Of a DNA stretch of 64,000 bases, positions 1 to 6,551 are shown piece after piece. The position numbers were made by a program, and so were the translations under genes. Every line of letters begins with the position of its first letter. Positions within the stretch are counted from its first letter, which is position 1. This DNA comes from Salinimicrobium nanhaiense (lineage in GTDB: Bacteria; Bacteroidota; Bacteroidia; Flavobacteriales; Flavobacteriaceae), in contig JAAVJQ010000007.1 of assembly GCA_012038135.1 (NCBI GenBank), forward strand, positions 1 through 64,000. The letters are read 5' to 3'. Below the pieces are notes generated by a model. That model ran no database searches. It was given only the letters and a program-made list of their open reading frames with translations, and was not told where the DNA came from.

Positions 1-121
1 ATACGACCTGTGAATGCCCGCCGATGAAAATTATAAGGAAAGCCGTATGCGGGAAAACCGCACGTACGGTTTGATGAGGGGGCTGTGCAACTATCGAAGA
101 GGTGGTTGCGCACTCTACTCT
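1..121 (+). mobile_element. Group II intron, 3' end (domains V and VI)
   Basis: Positions 41-71 fold as a canonical bacterial group II intron domain V: the AGC catalytic triad at 41-43, a long stem closing on ACGTACGGT at 62-70 and a GAAAA loop at 53-57. A second hairpin follows at 85-113 (GTGCAAC against GTTGCGCAC), as expected for domain VI, which holds the branch-point A. The CTCTACTCTAC tail at 112-122 matches the usual 3' end, so the splice site is near 121 (uncertain by a few bases). The rest of the intron, including any reverse transcriptase/maturase gene, lies left of the window. Domain V is highly conserved, so the identification is firm; the exact class is not assigned. Confidence 0.85.
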
Positions 122-263
122 ACTGGCAATAAAAAAGAGTCAAGAACAAAGGATAAGGAAACAAGACATTTTTAGTGGTCAGTGGTCAGTTCGTTAAGTC
201 AGAAAAAAACCTTAGTGAATTGGTGGCCATAAAAGCGAAACAATAAAGACAAGAAGAATTAAA

Positions 264-980
264 ATGAAATTAGATATACTAGCAATAGGGGCTCATCCCG
301 ATGATGTGGAATTAAGTTGTTCGGCCACTCTGGCCAAAGAGATCTCCCGGGGAAAGAAAGTCGGGATCCTTGATCTTACTCGGGGCGAACTCGGAACACG
401 AGGTACAGCTGAGATAAGAGATCAGGAAGCACAGGATGCGGCAAAGATTCTTGGGGTGACTGTGAGAGAAAACCTCGAATTCAGTGACGGATTCTTTGTC
501 AATAATGTGGCCCACCAATTGGAGATCATCAAGATCCTAAGAAAGTACAGGCCAGAGATCGTGTTGTGTAATGCCATAGAGGACCGACACATAGACCATG
601 GTAAAGGGGCGCAACTGGTAAATGATGCCTGTTTTTTAAGCGGGCTTAGAAAGATCGAAACCATATTAGACGGAAATTCACAGCATGCCTGGCGTCCAAA
701 AAATGTTTTCCATTACATCCAGTGGAGAAATCTTACCCCCGATGTGGTAGTGGATGTGACCGGATTTATGGATAAAAAACTGGATTCTGTAAAAGCGTAC
801 AGATCGCAATTTTTTGATGAAAAAAGTAAAGAACCCGACACTCCTATTTCCAGCAGTAACTTTTTTGACAGCATTAGCTACAGGGCAAGAGATCTGGGGC
901 GACTCATAAATACTGAATATGCAGAAGGTTACAATGTGAGCCGCCATGTGGCAGTAGATTCCCTGTTCGATCTTATATAA
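264..980 (+). CDS. bshB1: Bacillithiol biosynthesis deacetylase BshB1
   Basis: PIG-L/LmbE-family zinc deacetylase of 238 residues. It removes the acetyl group from GlcNAc-malate, the second step of bacillithiol synthesis, in the cytoplasm. The N-terminal motif AHPDD (residues 10-14) and the HIDH motif (109-112) supply the zinc ligands and the catalytic aspartate; the segment DLTRGELGTRGT (about 37-48) is typical of BshB1 rather than other LmbE enzymes. The length matches the family. It is monocistronic here, about 140 bp after the group II intron end and before tRNA-His. The ATG at 264 is preceded by an A-rich stretch with no strong Shine-Dalgarno, as is common in Bacteroidota. bshA and bshC are not in the window. 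Confidence 0.93.
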   Translation: MKLDILAIGAHPDDVELSCSATLAKEISRGKKVGILDLTRGELGTRGTAEIRDQEAQDAAKILGVTVRENLEFSDGFFVNNVAHQLEIIKILRKYRPEIVLCNAIEDRHIDHGKGAQLVNDACFLSGLRKIETILDGNSQHAWRPKNVFHYIQWRNLTPDVVVDVTGFMDKKLDSVKAYRSQFFDEKSKEPDTPISSSNFFDSISYRARDLGRLINTEYAEGYNVSRHVAVDSLFDLI

Positions 981-998
981 AAAAGCGTTTTTTTTCTT

Positions 999-1028
999 TT
1001 GTAAAAGAAAGGATTTGTACTACATTTG
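999..1028 (+). promoter_or_regulatory. Bacteroidota promoter for tRNA-His
   Basis: TTG at 999-1001, a 19-base spacer, then TACATTTG at 1021-1028, a perfect fit to the TTG-N19-TAnnTTTG consensus of Bacteroidota primary sigma factor. It ends 14 bases before the tRNA. Confidence 0.75.
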
Positions 1029-1042
1029 CCTCCGATTAAAAT

Positions 1043-1117
1043 GGTGGTTGTAGCTCAGCTGGTTAGAGCGCCTGATTGTGGTTCAGGAGGTCGCCGGTTC
1101 GAACCCGGTCTTCCACC
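1043..1117 (+). tRNA. tRNA-His (GTG)
   Basis: Complete cloverleaf. D stem GCTC/GAGC (1053-1056, 1066-1069), anticodon stem CCTGA/TCAGG with the GTG anticodon at 1078-1080, T stem GCCGG/CCGGT with loop TTCGAAC (1098-1104). The extra G at 1043 opposite C at 1117 is the G-1:C73 pair that identifies histidine tRNAs. The 3' CCA is not encoded. The acceptor stem has two T-T mismatches (1048/1112 and 1049/1111). Confidence 0.95.
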
Positions 1118-1123
1118 CGTTTT

Positions 1124-1158
1124 AAAAGCTCCTTGTGAAAACGAGGAGCTTTTTTTTT
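1124..1158 (+). terminator. Terminator of tRNA-His
   Basis: Inverted repeat AGCTCCT (1127-1133) with AGGAGCT (1144-1150) followed by eight T residues: a rho-independent terminator directly after the tRNA. Confidence 0.85.
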
Positions 1159-1175
1159 GGTGGTATTTTTTAATC

Positions 1176-1660
1176 GTTCCCGGCACGGATTATAAATCCG
1201 CGCCAACCCAGAAGCGAACCGAAATTTAAATTTTTGGATCAACCCTGTCAGAGGTTAAAAACCCTGACAGCGGTTTTAACTGCTCAAGGAACCAACATCA
1301 TTATGCCGCACCTCCGGAGCTCTTTTTCTTCCGGTAAATCGGTTCTATAAATATTCCGCTCCCCCGGAGCTGATATTTAAATTAATATTTCGAATAGAAT
1401 AGTCCCCTCCTTCGGAGGGGTGGCCGCAGGTCGGGGTGGGGTTTGAGCTGCTGAAATAGTGGTGGATTCCTCGTCACGGATCGCAGATCGCGCCAGCTGT
1501 TGGGGAGGGAGTCGGAATAAACCCTGTCAGGGCTTAAAGCCGCTGACAGGGTGGGAGAGAAGGTTCGGCACGGATTACAAATCCGCGCCAGCCGAAAGGT
1601 GAACCGGAATTTAAATTTTTGTAAGCAACCCTGTCAGAGGTTCAAAACTCTGACAGTAGT
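1176..1660. repeat. Cluster of REP-like intergenic palindromes
   Basis: No gene is seen between 1159 and 1730. Two roughly 100-bp units (1176-1280 and 1562-1660) share the same order of parts: a GGCACGGATT..AAATCCGCGCC palindrome, then GAAC(C)GGAATTTAAATTTTT, then a CTGTCAGAGGTT...CTGACAG hairpin. Between them lie two other palindrome types: a CCGGAGCT-flanked segment (about 1312-1372) and a CCCCTCCTTCGGAGGGG hairpin followed by a G-rich tail (1404-1442). A further CTGTCAG...CTGACAG hairpin is at about 1523-1548. Such interspersed palindromes are common between flavobacterial genes and are usually moved by REP-associated (RAYT) transposases. Confidence 0.75.
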
Positions 1661-1671
1661 TAATTAAAAAT

Positions 1672-1710
1672 AAAAAAACCTAACAGGTCTCGAAGACCTG
1701 TTAGGTTTGG
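1672..1710 (-). terminator. Terminator of the M28 peptidase gene
   Basis: Perfect stem AACCTAACAGGTCT / AGACCTGTTAGGTT around a short CGA loop (about 1678-1708); on the minus strand it is followed by a run of T. It sits just after the stop of the M28 peptidase. Confidence 0.85.
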
Positions 1711-1730
1711 TTCAATATTAAAGTTTAAGT

Positions 1731-2759
1731 CTAATTAGATGCTTCGGTTAAAGTAGGTTTATCAACAAAAGGTCTTTCATCACGGTTTGCCACTTCCCAG
1801 GCTGTAAGGAAGATCAGCTTTGCTCTTTTTGCCAGCAGGTCATATTCGATCTTGTCCGGTGTATCTGTATGGCGGTGGTAATCTTCGTGTACTCCGTTAA
1901 AATAAAAGATAATGGGGATATCATTTTTGGCGAAATGGTAGTGATCGCTTCTGTAGTAAAACCTGTTAGGATCATTCTCGTCGTTAAAAGTGTAATCGAG
2001 GTTCATGTCCATATATTTCGCATTCACTTCCTCGCTTAATTCATGAAGCTCTGTACTCAATTTATCACTTCCTATAAGGTACACGTAATCTCCCGCATTT
2101 TCCATGCCCTCCCCAATACGACCAATCATATCGATATTAAGGTTGGCTACAGTATTAGCTAATGGGAAAACAGGATTTTCAGAATAGAATTTAGAGCCTA
2201 CCAGGCCTTTTTCTTCTCCTGTTACGTTAAGGAACAGAATGGATCGTTTTGGAGTGAAGCCGTCTTCCTGAGCTTTTTTAAAGGCTTCAGCAATTTCCAG
2301 GATAGCTACAGTTCCCGAACCATCGTCATCGGCACCATTAAAGATGTTGCCTTCATCGTCAACACCCACGTGATCATAGTGAGAGGAGATAACCAGGACC
2401 TCGTCGGGGATGCTGCTGCCTTTGATATAAGCCAGAACATTTTCAGTATCCTTTATTTCTCCGCGGGTGAAATAGCTTCCGGGGACCTCCTGGTAGTAAT
2501 CATCTCCACCCAATGGTGAGGGGAGATTCAACTTCTTGTATTCAGTTTTAAGATATTCGGCTGCCATTTTTTGTCCCGGTTCTCCTGTATCTCTTCCCTC
2601 GAATTCGTCACTTGCGAAGGTGTACAGGTGCTCTTTCAGTTCTCCGGAAGTTATAGAATTTGCATACTCCATAGGATTTGCATCGGCAATGTCACGCGGC
2701 TGCTGGGCTTTACAAGCTCCCAAACTGAGCGCAAGAGAAAATAGAATTGCTTTTTTCAT
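1731..2759 (-). CDS. M28-family zinc peptidase lipoprotein
   Basis: Protein of 342 residues, a predicted secreted metallo-aminopeptidase. The N-terminus is a lipoprotein signal with lipobox LGAC (Cys16), so it is probably anchored to an envelope membrane. The M28 metal site is complete: SHYDHVG (His127, Asp129), NGADDDGSG (Asp at about 145 bridging the two zincs), GEEKGL (Glu182 catalytic base, Glu183 ligand), NIDMIG and a C-terminal HRHTDT histidine. An M28 domain fills nearly the whole mature protein. The gene stands alone, has its own terminator at 1672-1710, and diverges from the CBS-domain gene across a 180-bp intergenic region. The substrate is unknown; peptides or amino-acid conjugates are likely. 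Confidence 0.88.
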   Translation of the reverse strand: MKKAILFSLALSLGACKAQQPRDIADANPMEYANSITSGELKEHLYTFASDEFEGRDTGEPGQKMAAEYLKTEYKKLNLPSPLGGDDYYQEVPGSYFTRGEIKDTENVLAYIKGSSIPDEVLVISSHYDHVGVDDEGNIFNGADDDGSGTVAILEIAEAFKKAQEDGFTPKRSILFLNVTGEEKGLVGSKFYSENPVFPLANTVANLNIDMIGRIGEGMENAGDYVYLIGSDKLSTELHELSEEVNAKYMDMNLDYTFNDENDPNRFYYRSDHYHFAKNDIPIIFYFNGVHEDYHRHTDTPDKIEYDLLAKRAKLIFLTAWEVANRDERPFVDKPTLTEASN

Positions 2760-2939
2760 TTTCGTTTTTAGGGTTTAAAATAAGAACAGGCAAGATAATA
2801 GATTTTACCAAATTGGAAAGGTTGATGAGTCCCGATCCCCGGAAATTGTCTTTTAAAAAATCCCTTCTGTTTGATTAGAATAAGGCGATTTTGTCGTATT
2901 TTTAAAAGACCCGTGTAAAGCAGTTTAATCCTGAACACC

Positions 2940-3368
2940 ATGAAAAATGACGTAAGAGTTTCCGAAATAATGACAAAAAACATCCACAGAGTTTCCTTGT
3001 CTGATGATCTTTCTACTGCTGAAGCTTTAATGAAGAAAAATCATATAAGGCACCTGCCGGTAGTGGAGAATGACAAGATTGTAGGTATGTTAAGTCTTAA
3101 TGACCTGCTGCGCATTTCTTTTGCCGATGCAGTAAATTCGAACGGGGAAGATGTGGAGACGGCGGTTTATGATATGTTCTCTGTAGGACAGGTCATGACC
3201 GCTAAGGTGCAATACATCAACTCTGACCTTTCAATAACCGAAGCTGCCCGCCTCTTTCTGAAAAGTGAATTTCACGCTTTGCCTGTAGTAGATGATAATT
3301 GTCTTACGGGGATAGTTACCACTACAGATATCATCAAATATTTTCTGCAGAAGGAACAGCCACAATAA
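2940..3368 (+). CDS. Tandem CBS-domain protein
   Basis: 142-residue cytoplasmic protein made only of two CBS domains, about residues 5-60 (VSEIMTKNIHRVS...HLPVV...GMLSLNDL) and 77-138 (VGQVMTAKVQYIN...ALPVV...GIVTTTDI). Each shows the usual VxxIMT start and the hxLPVVD/N...GhhTxxD end. Paired CBS domains form a Bateman module that binds adenosine nucleotides such as AMP or ATP. With no catalytic domain attached, it is probably a regulatory or sensing subunit; its partner cannot be told from context because no gene lies within 250 bp on the same strand. Start chosen as the ATG at 2940. Confidence 0.85.
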   Translation: MKNDVRVSEIMTKNIHRVSLSDDLSTAEALMKKNHIRHLPVVENDKIVGMLSLNDLLRISFADAVNSNGEDVETAVYDMFSVGQVMTAKVQYINSDLSITEAARLFLKSEFHALPVVDDNCLTGIVTTTDIIKYFLQKEQPQ

Positions 3369-3608
3369 AAAAGTGAGAAGTGTACTGTAGGGGGATACGC
3401 TTCTCACTTATGAGCCCTTTTTCAGGCTAATGCTTTGAAGCTCAATATAAAATATTTTGTCTTACATATTTATACCATAAAGGCTGGTTTAACCTGTATT
3501 TAACAGAAGTTGTGAGAATCTTCATGCTTACCTTTTCCTACAATTTCCAAAGAAGAAACTTCTTTTTCAAAAAATCGAGAATCATGTTTATTATTCAAAA
3601 AAGGTTTT

Positions 3609-3616
3609 TATATTTG
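3609..3616 (+). promoter_or_regulatory. -7 box of tRNA-Ser promoter
   Basis: TATATTTG matches the TAnnTTTG element exactly, 35 bases before tRNA-Ser. The expected TTG at -33 is TTT (3587-3589), so the upstream element is weak. Confidence 0.55.
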
Positions 3617-3651
3617 CACCCGCATTCAGCAAATAGCTGATGAGGCACTCC

Positions 3652-3736
3652 GGAGAAATGGCAGAGTGGTCGAATGCGGCAGTCTTGAAAACTGTTGAGG
3701 GTCACACCTCCGGGGGTTCGAATCCCTCTTTCTCCG
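3652..3736 (+). tRNA. tRNA-Ser (TGA)
   Basis: Acceptor GGAGAAA (3652-3658) pairs with TTTCTCC (3729-3735), discriminator G at 3736. The anticodon loop carries TGA in the context CAGTCTTGAAAACTG, and the long variable arm (TGAGGGTCACACCTCC) is diagnostic of a class II serine tRNA. CCA is not encoded. Confidence 0.95.
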
Positions 3737-3738
3737 CA
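3721..3738 (+). repeat. Direct repeat, copy 1 (3' end of tRNA-Ser)
   Basis: The 18 bases AATCCCTCTTTCTCCGCA, covering the T-arm/acceptor end of tRNA-Ser, recur exactly at 3888-3905. This is the kind of duplication left by integration into a tRNA 3' end. Confidence 0.8.
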
Positions 3739-3742
3739 AAGA

Positions 3743-3771
3743 AAACCCGCAACGAAAGTTGCGGGTTTTTT
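3743..3771 (+). terminator. Terminator of tRNA-Ser
   Basis: Stem AACCCGCAAC / GTTGCGGGTT around a GAAA loop, followed by six T. Confidence 0.88.
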
Positions 3772-3887
3772 GCATTTCAGAAGTCTAAGAAAGCTCGCTT
3801 TCGAAAGACGGATGAAATGCAAAAACAGCACTGCGATAGCAGGGCGTGGTTTTCTTTGCAGGTTCCTCCCTTAGGATCAACGCAGTT

Positions 3888-3905
3888 AATCCCTCTTTCT
3901 CCGCA
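3888..3905 (+). repeat. Direct repeat, copy 2 (orphan tRNA-Ser 3' end)
   Basis: Exact 18-bp copy of the tRNA-Ser 3' end at 3721-3738 with no tRNA body in front of it. It is followed within 10 bases by its own terminator (3912-3947). It may be an attachment-site scar or a partial duplication. Confidence 0.75.
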
Positions 3906-3911
3906 GACTTT

Positions 3912-3947
3912 AAATGCTTCCCATTTTTTGGGAAGCATTTTGTTTTT
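3912..3947 (+). terminator. Second terminator after the orphan tRNA-Ser 3' end
   Basis: Stem AAATGCTTCCC / GGGAAGCATTT with a T-rich loop, followed by TTGTTTTT. It follows the orphan copy as a natural tRNA terminator would. Confidence 0.8.
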
Positions 3948-4145
3948 AAGGAAGGTTCAAGCGGAGTTTGAAAACCTGAATTAAAAGAAAATGCTTACAG
4001 GCGCAGCCTGAAGCATTTAAAGGATGCAAGGCTCTCCTTCTTCGGATCACCTTTTGGTAATTCCTCTTGCTGGTTAGAGACAAATTTAATTTAATAAATG
4101 AATTTAATGTACAATTAAATTTTTCTCCTGCTATGGTGACCTCAA

Positions 4146-4247
4146 TTAGTAATACCAGGTGCCGGCAATGGGATCTGAGGGGACTTCTTCTTCCGCAGAA
4201 CATGAGCATAAAACAAGTGTAAAAGCAAGTAGCAGGAAATTTTTCAT
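4146..4247 (-). pseudogene. Truncated lipoprotein, 33 codons
   Basis: A short minus-strand frame starting at ATG 4247 and ending at TAA 4146. It opens with a good lipoprotein signal (MKNFLLLAF then LVLCSC, lipobox Cys14 or Cys16), then EEEVPSDPIAGTWYY and stop. The DPIAGTW segment is how many Bacteroidota lipocalin-like lipoproteins begin their barrel domain, so this looks like an N-terminal stub whose body is lost. It starts 20 bases after the stop of the S41 peptidase, on the same strand, so it was probably the last gene of that operon. It lies next to the tRNA-Ser rearrangement, which may have removed the 3' part. A genuine micro-lipoprotein is possible but less likely. Confidence 0.55.
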
Positions 4248-4267
4248 CTATAGGTGGATTGTAAAGT

Positions 4268-6004
4268 TCATTTATTTTTGGCCGTTATCGGTGAGAGGTT
4301 CTGGAGCATATTTTCATTATCCTTTTCAATTATTTCCAAGGCTTCTTTTAAATAAAGTTCCGGATCATAATTCAGTGCACTTTCGGTGATCACGTAGTCC
4401 AGAGTTATCCCTGCACCTTGAACAGGTTGACCATTGGGATAAAATCCGCCCAGGCCGGTAAAAGAAGTCGTCTGTCCGTCTTTTAAAGTATATGTCCAGA
4501 TATTTAAAGGAGCACCTGCTGTCTGTTCTCCAATGGTGGTGACATTAGGTGCGCCCTGGATCACCATGGCAAGGTATTCCCCTTTGCTCATGGTACTGCG
4601 ATCTACCAGCAGGATCACCTTTCCTTTGTAATAGTTTTTGTTTTTCTTCCCGGTCTTAAATGGATCTAAAATAAAACGCAGGGGAGCTTTCCCATCGGGA
4701 TCACCATAGGAAGGGGTGGAGCTGAGCGGGAAAAGCACCTTGACAAATTTCTTTTTCTTTGGGTACAGGAACCCGGAAAGATCTGTGTCTCTAATGTTTC
4801 GTGGATAATTCCTAAGATCCAGAACCAGTGCTTTTTTATCTTTTCCATGTTCGAAGGCAGTCTTAAGTTCCCCGGTGGTGATACTATCCAGGTTGATATA
4901 GGTTACTTCGGGGGTAAGATCGTACCATTGGTCTTTTCGCGGTGTATAAAGGTGTCTTACCGTGTCTATAGTTCCGAAGGAATCATATAAGGGTATAATG
5001 TGCTGCGTAGAAGTGCCAGACCTGGGAGAGAATACTTTTACCTTTAAGGAGTCGGTGTTTCCCGATAGCAAAAACCATTTCTGAATATGGTTGTACAGGT
5101 AATTCTTGTTAGAAGTGGAAATGATGGGCTCAAAGTTCTTTTCAATGTATTTGTTTACCGGAAGACCTTCAATTGCGGTAATTATTTCGCCGGGATTAAC
5201 AACGGGTTCAAATGAAGAGGAGGGGCTGAGAACTCGTGTAACTACCAGGGAGTCATTCACCAGTTTCCCGTTTATTGCGGGAGAGCGATTGTACAGGGAA
5301 TCCCAGAGATAAGGAGATGTATTATAAGAATGGGAATCGTTTAATCCGGCAATCATTTTCAATTTTGCCAGCTCAAATTTTTTAGAGGTTACTGCTTCTG
5401 AAAATTCCCTGGTGAGAAAGGGTAACACCTCCCGCCAGTCTTCTTCCATGAGATATTTGTTCACATACCAGTATTGAATCGCATTCCAGAAATTGTAAAG
5501 CAGTAATAGCCGATGGCTCTCCAGGGACGCATCAAAATCTGCCAGAGCTGTTTCATTTTCAAAGCTCAAAAAATTGTTGAGCAGTTGCCGGGAGGCGTAA
5601 TAATCTCCGATCCTCCTGTTGTTCTTTAATTTTATTAGTTCGGCAGTAAGTTCCTCTCCAAAATCATATTCCCGGATCCAGTCGTAGTCAGCATTCTTTT
5701 TGAAAAGATCATCAGTGGCTGATTCCTTTCGGAGCTTAAATCGGGTCCTTGAGGTGTTAACCTCGGTAGTGAGAATCAGCAGGATCCTATTAAGTTCTTC
5801 CTGATCAGATACCTCACTAGATTTTTCAAGAACCTTAAGTAAAACAGAATCCCAATCATACTTCCCCCGGCTAATATCGGGGTGGTGATATTTTAGGAGG
5901 CCCCATACCAGCCCTATTTGTTGATGGACTTCATGTTGATCAAGCTTTTGACCATAGCTAAGAGTGGTGAAGAGGAATAGTAAAGTAAAAAAGAGTTTTT
6001 TCAT
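4268..6004 (-). CDS. S41-family serine peptidase, secreted
   Basis: 578-residue protein with a Sec signal peptide (MKKLFFTLLFLF to SYGQ). The N-terminal half is helical; a PDZ-like segment around residues 265-300 (GEIITAIEGLPVNKYIEK) precedes the peptidase domain. The catalytic region is recognisable in VILLVDRSTMSKGEYLAM (Ser at about 473), followed by TTIGEQTAGAP, as in the IRBP/tricorn-like branch of S41 where the CtpA-type Lys is absent. Function is probably processing or degradation of envelope peptides; the substrate is unknown. It is followed at 20 bases by a truncated lipoprotein on the same strand. Start chosen at the ATG giving a clean signal peptide. Confidence 0.85.
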   Translation of the reverse strand: MKKLFFTLLFLFTTLSYGQKLDQHEVHQQIGLVWGLLKYHHPDISRGKYDWDSVLLKVLEKSSEVSDQEELNRILLILTTEVNTSRTRFKLRKESATDDLFKKNADYDWIREYDFGEELTAELIKLKNNRRIGDYYASRQLLNNFLSFENETALADFDASLESHRLLLLYNFWNAIQYWYVNKYLMEEDWREVLPFLTREFSEAVTSKKFELAKLKMIAGLNDSHSYNTSPYLWDSLYNRSPAINGKLVNDSLVVTRVLSPSSSFEPVVNPGEIITAIEGLPVNKYIEKNFEPIISTSNKNYLYNHIQKWFLLSGNTDSLKVKVFSPRSGTSTQHIIPLYDSFGTIDTVRHLYTPRKDQWYDLTPEVTYINLDSITTGELKTAFEHGKDKKALVLDLRNYPRNIRDTDLSGFLYPKKKKFVKVLFPLSSTPSYGDPDGKAPLRFILDPFKTGKKNKNYYKGKVILLVDRSTMSKGEYLAMVIQGAPNVTTIGEQTAGAPLNIWTYTLKDGQTTSFTGLGGFYPNGQPVQGAGITLDYVITESALNYDPELYLKEALEIIEKDNENMLQNLSPITAKNK

Positions 6005-6551
6005 ACTGAATTTTTGATGAGGATCTCCGGTTGCAAGAGGAGGGGAATTTTAGCCCGGCAATTAAATTTTACAAAATTGATTTCTTGTTTCGTCTGCACG
6101 TAGAAATGAAAGATTAAATGTTCAGACACAGCATTTAGGGAGGGCTGTTGTCAGGTTTTTCTTATGATTTTTTAAAAGTAGGAATTTTTTTTGGAGTTGA
6201 TAAAGAACCTTTTAAAATCATGATCATAGATTCCTCCTGTTCGATCACCATTTGGTGATCCCCTTTCTTCTCGTCCCGGGGTTAAAAATTACCGCTGAGT
6301 ATAATGCAAAAAAACCACTAACAAATGGCTAGTGGTTTTTGCAGACAATGTACCGATCTCGAGACCGTACTGATTGTTAAAAATCAAGGAAATAAGAATC
6401 AAACTTATCCCGGAAACTTATTAATACCCTACATATAATTAATTATCCGCAGAACTATTATAACTCTAATTCCTAATTTTTTGTAAATGTAGATCTAAAA
6501 TGGAAGCCATAGCATCTCAATTAGTGAACGTATGGTTTTTTAAAGTTATCG
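6005..6551. other. Intergenic region without a gene
   Basis: 547 bases between two minus-strand genes. Contents seen: an 18-base hairpin GATCACCA-TT-TGGTGATC at 6243-6260 and a strong terminator at 6309-6342. No convincing open frame. Confidence 0.6.
6309..6342 (-). terminator. Bidirectional terminator after the sensor kinase
   Basis: AAAAACCACTA / TAGTGGTTTTT stem with loop ACAAATGGC and A/T runs on both sides. On the minus strand it lies 210 bases after the kinase stop. Confidence 0.7.

Noticed and set aside
1026..1229. 67-codon frame over tRNA-His
   Set aside because: It reads through the tRNA and its terminator; chance frame.
3640..3984. 114-codon frame over tRNA-Ser
   Set aside because: It reads through the tRNA and two terminators; chance frame.
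4159..4389. 76-codon plus-strand frame between tRNA-Ser and the S41 gene
   Set aside because: It is the antisense of the S41 C-terminus and the truncated lipoprotein; no coding features.
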